A DNA stretch of 64,000 nt from Bacteroidia bacterium (GTDB taxonomy: Bacteria > Bacteroidota > Bacteroidia > Bacteroidales > F082): positions 62,001 to 126,000 of the forward strand of contig JAJTAY010000029.1 in the NCBI GenBank assembly GCA_021287165.1, written 5' to 3'. Below, piece after piece: positions 43,835 to 52,561 of this stretch. Within the stretch, counting starts at the first letter, position 1; the number at the start of each line of letters is the position of its first letter. The notes under the pieces are model-generated. The model saw only the letters and a program-made list of their open reading frames with translations, did not search any database and was not told where the DNA came from. A program made the position numbers and the translations under genes.

Positions 43835-46702
43835 TCAATTTTCCTTCACCTGAATTTTAATTCGGGTTGGCAGAGTAAGGTAATGCTTTAATTTGTTGGT
43901 GATAGTGTCGGTTCGCTGTGATTTTACACCGGAAATCATTTCCCTGATGGCATAGTCTTCTGCTTCGTTGAGAATTACCATTGGTGGTTCCTTGGCCAGT
44001 TCCTTGATGATTTCAAGTGCTCCTTCGTCGGCCTTGGACCAGCCTGCATTGGCTTTTACGACCAGCATGGCAGCATCAACCTGCGAAATCAGTTCCATCG
44101 GGAAACTATGGAAGATGATTGACGGGATTTCCAGCAGGATGTAGTCGTAGGGCGTATTTTCGCGGCGCAATACCTGTGCGTTGATCAGGTCTCTTATGTT
44201 TTTAATTTCCGGGAAATTCTCACGGATTAAGTATTGATATTGCTGTTCAAGATCGGCGTTTTCGGGTTGTACATCTTCGTTGGCATAATTGAGCATGAGC
44301 ACTCTTTCGCCATAAGTACGAAGTTTGTTGGCCACTTTGTTCATTATGAGCGTCTTGCCAACTTGTCCCTGCGTACTGAAGAAGAGAACCAGATAGGGTT
44401 TTCGTGCAGGATAAACCGAGTTGAGTGCAATAGTCCGCTTGATATTCTGGATTATCATCTCAACCAATCGATTGGTCACAAATGTGGCGTCCTTCATTCG
44501 GACAGCAGCGCCAAGATATGGATAAGCTCCTGCGAGTTTTAATCCAATCTTTTCGACGGCACGGTCCGGGTTCTTGAGCGACATATCGAAATACTCTAGT
44601 ACAAGGATGATAAAAAGCACCAGGAAAAATCCAATGAGTGCAGCGGCCACAACAAGGTACTTAGCCTTGGACGGATTTGCCTGTAAGGGGAAATACGGCG
44701 GATCAACAATTCTTATGTTGGTGGCCATCTGAAGGTTTTGTTGGCGCATCTTGGCAAGGTTCAGGCTCCTTAGCAGTTCCAGATACGTCTGTTCTGCAAT
44801 GGTCATTTCGCGCTCTATACGTTTCAGGATAGCTCCCAATGGTGCAAAACGCTGATAGGTTCTAACAAAATCGAGCTTACGCCGGGCAAGTACCACCAGG
44901 CTTGCCTTTGCCTCCTCGTAGGTCAGGGCATTTTTGAGCCACTCGTCTAGCAAACGGGCAATTGGGAGACCTTGTGTAGAATGACTGTAGAGGTAGAGTT
45001 GATCTACGTATAATTTTATTTCGTCGCGCAGAATGTCTGCCCGCCTTCTTAGCACTGCAATTTCATCGCCGATGCGCTTGTCGTAATCCTCCGCCAGTTC
45101 GTTAATGAGAATGCGCTCGGTGATGTCGGCGTATTCCTTTCGCTTTTGGTTGATAACATCACTCTTGAGGTAAATGCTGTCGCGTCGGGTAAGTTTGGTT
45201 TCCAATTCGCGAAGCGAAGCGGCCGACTGTGCCATGCGAACCTGCTCGTTCGAATAATAAAGATCGAGCTCTTCTTTCTGCTCTGCAATAAACTTTGTTT
45301 GCTCAGGATAGTTGATGATATTATTTTTTCTGTTGAATGTAAGCAACTTATCCTCAGTGAGCTTAAGTATTCTGTCGGCACTGTCCACCTGTCTGCGGAA
45401 GTAATCGACAACCATATCGGTTTGGCTTTCCTTAAGCAGCTTGTAATTTTTTACAAAAACATGGGCAATAATTTTGAGCGTCTGCTGGCAGATACCAGGG
45501 TCGTCGGAAGTATAGACAAGCCTCACAAGGTCAGAGTTGCTGATGCGGTATATCTGCAACCTTTTAAGCGATTTTATGGAGTAATGTGGGCTGGTGCCGT
45601 AGTGTAGCAGTCCGTATATGTAATTGGTATCGTTTGAGTTGTAGTAATTGGTAAAATTCTGAACAGTTTTATTGAAGTCATCCTCTCTGATTCCGACAGG
45701 AATAATCGGGTCTTTCTCAATAAGCTGATCAATCATTTCGTTGTTCAGGTTTCTCGTCCTGCTTCCTTCCTGTCTTGCAGGCTGATGGATGAATGCATTC
45801 CAGTCTTCGGTGTTCGGGTCGTAAACATCGTCGGGCATGGCATCTAAATTTGCTTCATCCGGAATAGGGGAGTCGAGCGAATAAGTCTGGGCAGCGGTTG
45901 TTGTATACACGGGATTGGAACGCTCAATGACAATCCTTTGGCCAGATCTTAGTTCCTGAGAAGAAAGGTTATTGAGTTCACGAAGATGGTTCATGCTTAC
46001 ACCATACTGTTTGGCGATGGTAAGCAGGGTTTCGCCAGCCTTTACAACATGAATGCGCTCGCTGGTAGCGGCGGATTGTTGTGCGGTGGAGGTACGAAGC
46101 TGATTGTTGTTGTCGTAATAATAGGATTGTTGTTGTATAACCGGCTCGTCTTTCGAAAGACCCTCTTCGTTTGGCCGGCTTTGCGGCACGGTGGTTTCCG
46201 GTGAGAGATCTCCGTTGATGCGCTGCTTGTTAATTTCACGCTCGAGCGATTTCAGTTCACGTTCGAGTGCCCTGATCTGTTCCTCTTTTTCTCTTTGCAC
46301 ACCCGCCTTGCCGTTTTTAACGACCATGTCCTTGACATGTTTGGGGGTGTTCTTCATCAGCTTGTCGTAATTCTCGTTCGAAATGTACTGTGGATTATAA
46401 GCCTCGAGCGAAAGATTCTGTGCATAGAGCATAATTGCGGCCTCCACGATGGTTTGCCGCGAGTTGATGAGGTTGATAAGGTTGTCGAATTGGGCGCTCG
46501 TGAAGAAATAGTCAGTTGGGCGCTGTGCGGTGGATTCAATGGAATAGCCTGTGGTAATCCCCGTGTAAATAATTGCCTCCGATTCGAAGACACTATCCTG
46601 GTTTCGTGTAAAATAGAAAACAACCAGAGCCAGCAGAAGCGGTATTGCTATCAGCAGCAGCAGGTTGTTTCGTATGACGCGTAGAAACTGGGCTATATCC
46701 AT
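43835..46702 (-). CDS. Wzc/GumC-like polysaccharide co-polymerase with internal LysM domain and degenerate BY-kinase domain
   Basis: A 955-residue inner-membrane protein. Layout: helix 1 (about 14-31), Wzz-type periplasmic region, a Gln/Asn-rich linker, a LysM domain (about 217-261; HVVKAGETLLTIAKQYGVSM and LSSQELRSGQRIVI), long coiled coils (about 400-660), helix 2 (about 680-705), then a cytosolic P-loop domain (about 735-955). The P-loop is STQGQVGKTL; the Walker A' position reads VLMLNYANED instead of LLIDADLR, and Walker B reads ILLEIPS. There is no C-terminal tyrosine cluster. It should control chain length and link to the cell wall, but tyrosine autokinase activity is doubtful. Confidence 0.9.
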   Translation of the reverse strand: MDIAQFLRVIRNNLLLLIAIPLLLALVVFYFTRNQDSVFESEAIIYTGITTGYSIESTAQRPTDYFFTSAQFDNLINLINSRQTIVEAAIMLYAQNLSLEAYNPQYISNENYDKLMKNTPKHVKDMVVKNGKAGVQREKEEQIRALERELKSLEREINKQRINGDLSPETTVPQSRPNEEGLSKDEPVIQQQSYYYDNNNQLRTSTAQQSAATSERIHVVKAGETLLTIAKQYGVSMNHLRELNNLSSQELRSGQRIVIERSNPVYTTTAAQTYSLDSPIPDEANLDAMPDDVYDPNTEDWNAFIHQPARQEGSRTRNLNNEMIDQLIEKDPIIPVGIREDDFNKTVQNFTNYYNSNDTNYIYGLLHYGTSPHYSIKSLKRLQIYRISNSDLVRLVYTSDDPGICQQTLKIIAHVFVKNYKLLKESQTDMVVDYFRRQVDSADRILKLTEDKLLTFNRKNNIINYPEQTKFIAEQKEELDLYYSNEQVRMAQSAASLRELETKLTRRDSIYLKSDVINQKRKEYADITERILINELAEDYDKRIGDEIAVLRRRADILRDEIKLYVDQLYLYSHSTQGLPIARLLDEWLKNALTYEEAKASLVVLARRKLDFVRTYQRFAPLGAILKRIEREMTIAEQTYLELLRSLNLAKMRQQNLQMATNIRIVDPPYFPLQANPSKAKYLVVAAALIGFFLVLFIILVLEYFDMSLKNPDRAVEKIGLKLAGAYPYLGAAVRMKDATFVTNRLVEMIIQNIKRTIALNSVYPARKPYLVLFFSTQGQVGKTLIMNKVANKLRTYGERVLMLNYANEDVQPENADLEQQYQYLIRENFPEIKNIRDLINAQVLRRENTPYDYILLEIPSIIFHSFPMELISQVDAAMLVVKANAGWSKADEGALEIIKELAKEPPMVILNEAEDYAIREMISGVKSQRTDTITNKLKHYLTLPTRIKIQVKEN

Positions 46703-46712
46703 AGGTTCCTGT

Positions 46713-47489
46713 TTATCTGAGTACGTTGACTAAGTTGAAGTTGATTCCGGTAAGTATCTCGAGCGTGCGGTAATTTTTGCTGAATTCGGCGATGGCCTGC
46801 TGGTATTCGATGGCACCTCGGGTTTGGATTTCCTTGAGCCTTGTATACTCTGCAGTCCCAATTTCGCCATTAAGAAATTGGTTCTGAGCCATCTGCATCT
46901 GAATCAGGGTAAACTTTTGATAATCATTATAGATTCTGATGTAGTTCTGCCACTGGATCATCATGTCGTAAGCTTCGATAACCTGAGTAACGACGAATTG
47001 CCTGTTGATCTCACGTTGAACAAAGGACAGTTCTTGCCATTTTTTTTGCTTTGCGATGCGATTTCTCCTGTCAACTAGGGTTGCAAGAGGAAAACGAATG
47101 TAAAATCCAATAGCAAAATTGTCCCTCATAGAATTGAGGTCGATCATGAAAGGCGGGCTAATCGTAGAAGACTGTCTGTCGTGAAAATTCCAGATACCCC
47201 AGTTCCAGTCGAGGTTGAAACTGAAATGTTCCATCCAATGACGCTCAACGGTAAGCTGTTCGTAATAATAGTAATCCGCTTTGAGCTCCTCATACCTTAC
47301 AGAAGGGGAGTGTGCAACGGCAGAATCGATAAGTACCCTGATATTGGGCAGTCGCTTGGTAATATCGTCCGTCAGTGGGTTGAACAGTTTAGATTCATCT
47401 GTTGCCAGAATCTGGGCATGAACAGACATTTTAGCGCATAAAAGAACCGCAATTAGGAAAAGGATTTTATTAAAATAGTTCTTACTCAT
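46713..47489 (-). CDS. half-length TolC-like outer membrane factor
   Basis: A 258-residue exported protein. A signal peptide (about 1-25, ending SVHAQ) is followed by features of one outer-membrane-efflux repeat: an N-terminal helix SAVAHSPSVRYEELKADYYYY, a beta-hairpin-like stretch rich in Trp/Asp (about 80-125), then long coiled helices (about 150-235) with the NQFLNGEIGTAEYTRLKEI pattern. TolC family members usually have two such repeats and 400-500 residues, so this is about half size. It lies between the priming transferase and co-polymerase genes and may replace a Wza-type exporter, forming a hexamer of half-units; that is inference. Confidence 0.82.
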   Translation of the reverse strand: MSKNYFNKILFLIAVLLCAKMSVHAQILATDESKLFNPLTDDITKRLPNIRVLIDSAVAHSPSVRYEELKADYYYYEQLTVERHWMEHFSFNLDWNWGIWNFHDRQSSTISPPFMIDLNSMRDNFAIGFYIRFPLATLVDRRNRIAKQKKWQELSFVQREINRQFVVTQVIEAYDMMIQWQNYIRIYNDYQKFTLIQMQMAQNQFLNGEIGTAEYTRLKEIQTRGAIEYQQAIAEFSKNYRTLEILTGINFNLVNVLR

Positions 47490-47594
47490 GACGGTTCTCG
47501 GTTGAATGTATACAGATTCGTAAAATTATCAACAAGAATGATTTGTTTTAAGAGCTTTTAAAATGAGTTTTTCTACAAAGTTGTTAACAATATG

Positions 47595-48770
47595 TCAGAC
47601 GTTTTCTTTTTGAAACAAGGCAGGAATGGTTCTCAGAATAAGTTTTATGTCGCCCCAGAAAGAATAAGTCTGGGCGTATTGGTTGTCGAGTGCTTTGCGT
47701 TCTTCATCCGACATAACACCTTTTTTGCCTCTTTTTTCCACTTGCCAGAGTCCGGTTATTCCGGCAGGGCCAAGAAAACGCGCACTCCAGTCGTCCGACG
47801 TAAGTTGTTCAGCTTCATATAAAGGCAAAGGACGATTACCGACAATCGACATATCGCCTTTCAAAACGTTAATCAATTGTGGAAGCTCGTCGATACTGGT
47901 GTTACGGATGAAACGTCCAACCTTGGTAACGCGTGGATCGTCTTTAATCTTAATGAAAATGGCTCCGCTTTTTTTCTTTTTAAGTTCCTGATACCAATAC
48001 TCACAAATTTTGTGTCCTTCCTTGTAAAGTACAGGTGAACATAAGGTGCCCTCGGGCAGTTTTGCACATCGGGGGCATTCTTCCTGCATTTCTTCTTTCG
48101 TAAGGTCTTCGCTGCCGCTTTGATATTGGTTAAGGTGCTTAAGCTTGGTCAAGTCCTTATCAGCTCCGGTGTACATGGAGCGGAACTTGTAAAAATCAAA
48201 AATTTTATATCCCGTGCCAACTCTTTTCGACGAATACCAGACTTTTCCTTTTGATTCCAGACGTATGGCAATGGCCACGATGATAAGCAAAGGTGAAAGC
48301 AATAAAAGTGCAGTGAAGGAGACGAGAATATCAAACAGCCTTTTGTCCCAGGGGAGTCTGTATTCGCGGAATACAGCGCTTTGATCTGCAGTAATATCGC
48401 CAAGTTGTTTTAGCTGGATAAGAAATTCAGATCGCAGCAAAATTTTTTCAGGTTCGAAATCGACTTCAAAAAAATCGTCAACCCCAAGGTGATGCGCTTT
48501 ATGCTTCATCTCGGGATTCTTTTGATCCGAGAAAATCAGAAATGGAGCATTGGGACAAATACCTTGTAGCTTAAATAGCTTGAAGATTTCGAGGGCATTT
48601 ACTCCCGGAAGATACAGCTCGGAAATTATGCAATCGGGAGTGAATCCTGATTTTATGACATTAACGGCCTCAAAACCATTGCCAGTAACACGTATTTCAA
48701 GTCCAGTGGCGGCTGAGCTGAGTCCTTCGGTGTTTGCGAGATTACCGCCAATGTAAAGGATTCGTTGCAT
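47595..48770 (-). CDS. priming sugar transferase fused to degenerate receiver domain, with Cys4 insertion
   Basis: A 391-residue protein. Residues 1-120 resemble a receiver, but the acidic pair is absent (ILYIGGNLA), the phosphoacceptor position is Glu51 in SELYLPG, and the conserved Lys is missing. From 138 it is a WcaJ/WbaP-type phosphoglycosyl transferase: YRLPWDKRLFDI, membrane re-entrant helix (about 146-170), KFRSM (195-199), DDPRVTKVGRFIRNTSIDEL, GNRPLP and the PGITGLWQV-like end. Between them (about 200-275) is an enlarged segment with Cys232, 235, 244 and 256. It transfers the first sugar-phosphate to undecaprenyl phosphate. A regulatory role for the pseudo-receiver is inferred. Confidence 0.9.
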   Translation of the reverse strand: MQRILYIGGNLANTEGLSSAATGLEIRVTGNGFEAVNVIKSGFTPDCIISELYLPGVNALEIFKLFKLQGICPNAPFLIFSDQKNPEMKHKAHHLGVDDFFEVDFEPEKILLRSEFLIQLKQLGDITADQSAVFREYRLPWDKRLFDILVSFTALLLLSPLLIIVAIAIRLESKGKVWYSSKRVGTGYKIFDFYKFRSMYTGADKDLTKLKHLNQYQSGSEDLTKEEMQEECPRCAKLPEGTLCSPVLYKEGHKICEYWYQELKKKKSGAIFIKIKDDPRVTKVGRFIRNTSIDELPQLINVLKGDMSIVGNRPLPLYEAEQLTSDDWSARFLGPAGITGLWQVEKRGKKGVMSDEERKALDNQYAQTYSFWGDIKLILRTIPALFQKENV

Positions 48771-48809
48771 AAAGTGTGGTTTGAGGTCTCGGATAAAGCG
48801 CTGCCAAAT

Positions 48810-49181
48810 CTACTTTCGTGCCAAAAGCAATTCGATACGAATAGAGAGTTCCTCAGGGTTGAATGGTTTTACCACATAATCATTGGCGCCCATCTTCAGG
48901 CATTTGATTTTTTCCTGACTGCTTTCGATGCCTGAGAGCATGATGAGCGGAATATCCTTGTAAAACCCACTTGCGCGTATTTGCTGAATAAACTGAATTC
49001 CATCAAGGTTAGGCATCTGAATGTCGGCAACGATAAGATCCGGAAGATTTCCATCCTGCAGCCATTTCATGGCTTCCAGGCCGTCGCTTTTGGTTGTCAC
49101 CTCATAAGTTTTTCCAAGATAGTTTTCGAGCAACAACCGAATACTCAATTCGTCATCAATGACAAGGATTTTCTTTTTCAT
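48810..49181 (-). CDS. single-domain response regulator at the head of the polysaccharide operon
   Basis: A 123-residue receiver without output domain. All active-site residues are present: acidic pair in LVIDDELS, phosphoacceptor Asp in VADIQMP, Ser in IMLSGIE and Lys in VVKPFNP. It lies 39 bases before the pseudo-receiver sugar transferase gene in the same direction and is first in the operon. It may receive phosphate from a hybrid kinase such as the one encoded at the other end (26609-28984) and act by contact with the transferase or another cluster protein. A TAATTTTG box lies about 74 bases upstream. Confidence 0.93.
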   Translation of the reverse strand: MKKKILVIDDELSIRLLLENYLGKTYEVTTKSDGLEAMKWLQDGNLPDLIVADIQMPNLDGIQFIQQIRASGFYKDIPLIMLSGIESSQEKIKCLKMGANDYVVKPFNPEELSIRIELLLARK

Positions 49182-49254
49182 GCGCTATGGTGGGTTTTAT
49201 CAAATGCGTTTTTTTAAATACAAGCAATAAAACGGCTAAAATTACACCGTCGGG

Positions 49255-49262
49255 CAAAATTA
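49255..49262 (-). promoter_or_regulatory. candidate -7 element of the polysaccharide operon
   Basis: TAATTTTG on the minus strand, 73 bases before the ATG at 49181, in the roughly 200-base gap to uvrB. No TTG at the usual spacing is seen, so the assignment is weak. Confidence 0.35.
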
Positions 49263-49384
49263 ACCAAATCCTGATGCCATAAAAGAAAAATTAATTCTTT
49301 TGTGAGCAGCTGAACGTTAATAATTCGCCTAAAAAATGCCCAAAAAATTCCAAAAATGAACCGATCTATTTCAAATCGGGAATA

Positions 49385-51421
49385 TTACTCCGCTGTCTGA
49401 CTATTTTCAAGCATCTGCTCCAATTGCTTTATCTCATCGCGAAGACGGGCAGCTTCGATAAAATTAAGTTCCTTCACCGCCTCCTGCATAGCCCTTTTCT
49501 GCTGAATAAGCGTTTTTTTAAGTTGGTCAGGTTTTAAATATTTGATTACCGGATCAGAGGCTATTGAAGGATTCATCTCATGCAACAGGTATTCCTGACG
49601 TTTTTCCGCAGCCACATCAATCACAGCGGTTTGGCCAAGTACTGCGGTAGTTGCTTTTATGATAGTTGTTGGAGTAATATTATTTAATGTGTTGTATTCC
49701 AGTTGTTTTTGTCGTCTCCTCAGGGTCTCGTCTATGGTGCGCTGCATGCTTCCGGTGACAGTGTGGGCATAAAAGATAACCTTGCTTTCTGCGTTTCGCG
49801 CAGCGCGGCCAGCAGTCTGGGTAAGTGATCTTTCGCTCCTCAAAAAACCTTCTTTATCAGCGTCCAAAATTGCCACAAGGCTCACTTCCGGGAGATCTAG
49901 TCCTTCGCGCAGCAGATTGACGCCCACAAGCACGTCGAAATCGCCTAAGCGCAAACCCCGCATGATCTCAACCCTTTCTATTGTTTCGACATCGGAATGA
50001 ATATACCGGCTTTTAATTTCGAGGCGTAATAGGTATTTATTCAATTCTTCAGCCATGCGCTTGGTTAGGGTTGTTACCAGCGCTCTCTGTCCTTTTTTAA
50101 CTACCTGACTAATTTCTTCCAACAGGTCGTCAATCTGATTCAAACTTGGTCTTACTTCAATGATTGGATCAAGGAGTCCGGTCGGTCGAATAAGTTGTTC
50201 AACCACAACGCCTTCCGATTTTTGAAGTTCATAATCCGCCGGAGTAGCACTCACATATATGGTTTGTCCGCACAAAGCCTCGAATTCGTCGAACTTCAAT
50301 GGTCTGTTATCGAGCGCAGCCGGCAACCTAAAGCCGTATTCCACAAGCACTTGCTTGCGGGATCGGTCGCCGCCGTACATAGCTCTCAACTGCGGCATGG
50401 TAACATGGCTCTCATCAATAATCGTGATGTAATCTTCCGGAAAATAATCCAGCAGGCAGAATGGTCTTGAACCGGGTTTGCGTCCGTCGAAATAAAGCGA
50501 GTAGTTCTCTATTCCACTGCAGTAGCCCAGCTCACGCATCATTTCTATGTCGTAGGTAACACGATCTTCGAGCCTTCGTGCTTCTTCGAATTTTCCTATT
50601 TCCTTGAAAAAGTCCACCTGCTTGATCATATCAGCCTGGATGTTCACAAGGGCTTGTTTCATCGTGTCGGGCGAAGTGACGAAGATATTGGCAGGGTAAA
50701 GGGTAGCCTCCTCCAAACGCTCAATACGTTTTCCCGAGCTGGTTTCAATACGTTCAATCTGTTCTATTTCGTCTCCAAAAAACAAAAACCTGTAACCGTG
50801 ATCCAGATAGGCAGGAAAGACATCCAGGGTTTCGCCTCTCACTCTGAATTGCCCGCGGCCCGGCTCGGCAACTGTCCGGCTATACAAGGCATTTACGAGC
50901 AAATTGAGCAGGTAATTGCGACTAATACGCTGACCTACAGAAAGATGTATTATATTATTGGTGAAATCGTCTGGATTTCCTATGCCATAAATGCAGGAAA
51001 CCGAAGAAACTACAATAACATCGCGACGTCCTGACAGCAGGGAGGAAGTGGCGCTAAGCCGCAATTTTTCGATTTCGTCGTTGATGGACAGGTCCTTCTC
51101 GATATAGGTGTTTGTGCTTGGGATATAAGCTTCGGGTTGATAATAGTCGTAGTAGGAGACAAAATATTCGACCGCGTTCTCGGGAAAAAACTGTTTGAAT
51201 TCCCCATATAACTGAGCGGCAAGGGTTTTGTTATGACTGAGCACCAGGGCAGGGCGGTTCACTTCGGCCAAAACGTTGGCAATGGTAAAGGTTTTACCCG
51301 ATCCGGTTACGCCCAGTAAAACCTGATGCCGGTCGCCACGGCGCAGACCTTCGACGAGCTGAGCAATGGCTTCAGGCTGATCGCCGGTTGGCCTGAAATC
51401 CGAAACGAGTTTGAAATTCAT
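49385..51421 (-). CDS. uvrB: excinuclease ABC subunit B
   Basis: UvrB is the damage-verification helicase of nucleotide excision repair. The 678-residue protein is of standard length and shows Walker A GVTGSGKTFTIANV, the beta-hairpin region YYDYYQPEAYIPSTNTYIEK, the DESHV motif, motif VI QTAGRAARN, and the C-terminal UVR motif (KELNFIEAARLRDEI) that contacts UvrC. It is the last gene of a minus-strand run that also contains mutL, two rhomboid genes and an EEP-family gene; the spacer to the EEP gene is 14 bases. Two separate DNA repair systems therefore appear to share a transcript. Confidence 0.97.
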   Translation of the reverse strand: MNFKLVSDFRPTGDQPEAIAQLVEGLRRGDRHQVLLGVTGSGKTFTIANVLAEVNRPALVLSHNKTLAAQLYGEFKQFFPENAVEYFVSYYDYYQPEAYIPSTNTYIEKDLSINDEIEKLRLSATSSLLSGRRDVIVVSSVSCIYGIGNPDDFTNNIIHLSVGQRISRNYLLNLLVNALYSRTVAEPGRGQFRVRGETLDVFPAYLDHGYRFLFFGDEIEQIERIETSSGKRIERLEEATLYPANIFVTSPDTMKQALVNIQADMIKQVDFFKEIGKFEEARRLEDRVTYDIEMMRELGYCSGIENYSLYFDGRKPGSRPFCLLDYFPEDYITIIDESHVTMPQLRAMYGGDRSRKQVLVEYGFRLPAALDNRPLKFDEFEALCGQTIYVSATPADYELQKSEGVVVEQLIRPTGLLDPIIEVRPSLNQIDDLLEEISQVVKKGQRALVTTLTKRMAEELNKYLLRLEIKSRYIHSDVETIERVEIMRGLRLGDFDVLVGVNLLREGLDLPEVSLVAILDADKEGFLRSERSLTQTAGRAARNAESKVIFYAHTVTGSMQRTIDETLRRRQKQLEYNTLNNITPTTIIKATTAVLGQTAVIDVAAEKRQEYLLHEMNPSIASDPVIKYLKPDQLKKTLIQQKRAMQEAVKELNFIEAARLRDEIKQLEQMLENSQTAE

Positions 51422-51435
51422 TTCAAAGTTTTGGG

Positions 51436-52548
51436 TTAAAGCGGTTTTCTTTTGCCAAAAGTAACGATCAATGGGTAGTGGTCTGAAAGTTTTGTTCTGA
51501 CAACATTGCTTGTTCCAGCTTCAAACGCCGGGGATAAAAAAACATAATCGATGCGTAACAGAGGCAAACGACCTGCATAGGTGGCGCCGATTCCTTTTCC
51601 AAAGCGTGGATGCGTATCGGTTAATCCAGCCTTGCGCAAACTACGATGCATGAATGAAGCAGGGGTATCGTTGAAGTCGCCGGCAAGTACCAGAGGAAGT
51701 GCGCTTTTATTGGTAAACTGAAGCAAGTCTTCGGTTTCCATCGCCCTTATTCTGAAGGTGTTAGTTAGCTTGCCTGATAGTCTTGGGGCATACTTGCGTA
51801 CGTTTTCCCTGTCCATTATTTCTCCCTGCCCGAGCATGGTAATTTCGGTCTTGTCCAGACTAAACGACACTAGGTGAACGCTTACGAGTCTGAAAACACC
51901 TTCAGGGGAATCAATATCAGCAAAATGCCCGAGATTTCTTCCGGTACGGGCGTTCACCGGACCGTACTTTATAATCGGATATCTGCTGATTATCAGGTGT
52001 ATATCGGAAGCGCGTCCACCTTTTGGCCAGTAAATGGAGTGGGAGAAGTGATTTAATCCGGTTAGTCCCGCGAAAGTTTCGATGTCGCTTACAATATCGC
52101 CTGTCCATGAGCGAAACTCCTGCAGGCAAACAAAATCCGGATTCGATGACTTAATGAGCTCGGCAATGTTCGAAGCGTTTTCGAGCATACTGCCTGAATT
52201 TCCGTGACCCCGAAATCCGTGCACGTTCATTGTAAGCAAATTGTTGCTGTTACCCATGCCGGCCTGATTTCTTCCGACATAGAACAAGGCAAGAGGTGTG
52301 ACCGTAACCAGTAGGAATAACAGCACAAATGCGAAGCGATTTGAAAGCAGGATTAATGCTATGAGGGATAAAAAAGTAAGAATGAAGAATACAGGGAAGA
52401 ATAAGCCGAAGAGTGGCATAAGTTCAGCCTGAATCGGGTTGAAAAACTGTGCAGTGGCTGAAAGTGCGAGCAGTATGGCAATAACCAGCGACAATGGCAC
52501 AGTCAGTGTAATCACTGATTTGCGGATAAGGCTGGTTATGGAGTTCAT
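51436..52548 (-). CDS. endonuclease/exonuclease/phosphatase-family membrane protein
   Basis: A 370-residue protein. The first 100 residues hold three hydrophobic helices (about 15-35, 45-68, 72-92); the rest is an EEP domain: LLTMNVHGF (Asn metal region), VCLQEFRSW (catalytic Glu), VSVHLVSFS, LPLVLAGDFNDTP (catalytic Asp-x-Asn) and TKLSDHYPLIV (catalytic His). Such membrane-anchored EEP proteins are common in Bacteroidota beside rhomboid genes. The active site probably faces the periplasm. The substrate (nucleic acid, phospholipid or inositol phosphate) is not predictable. It lies 13 bases after the rhomboid gene and 14 before uvrB. Confidence 0.9.
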   Translation of the reverse strand: MNSITSLIRKSVITLTVPLSLVIAILLALSATAQFFNPIQAELMPLFGLFFPVFFILTFLSLIALILLSNRFAFVLLFLLVTVTPLALFYVGRNQAGMGNSNNLLTMNVHGFRGHGNSGSMLENASNIAELIKSSNPDFVCLQEFRSWTGDIVSDIETFAGLTGLNHFSHSIYWPKGGRASDIHLIISRYPIIKYGPVNARTGRNLGHFADIDSPEGVFRLVSVHLVSFSLDKTEITMLGQGEIMDRENVRKYAPRLSGKLTNTFRIRAMETEDLLQFTNKSALPLVLAGDFNDTPASFMHRSLRKAGLTDTHPRFGKGIGATYAGRLPLLRIDYVFLSPAFEAGTSNVVRTKLSDHYPLIVTFGKRKPL

Positions 52549-52561
52549 GACAAGTGAAATA

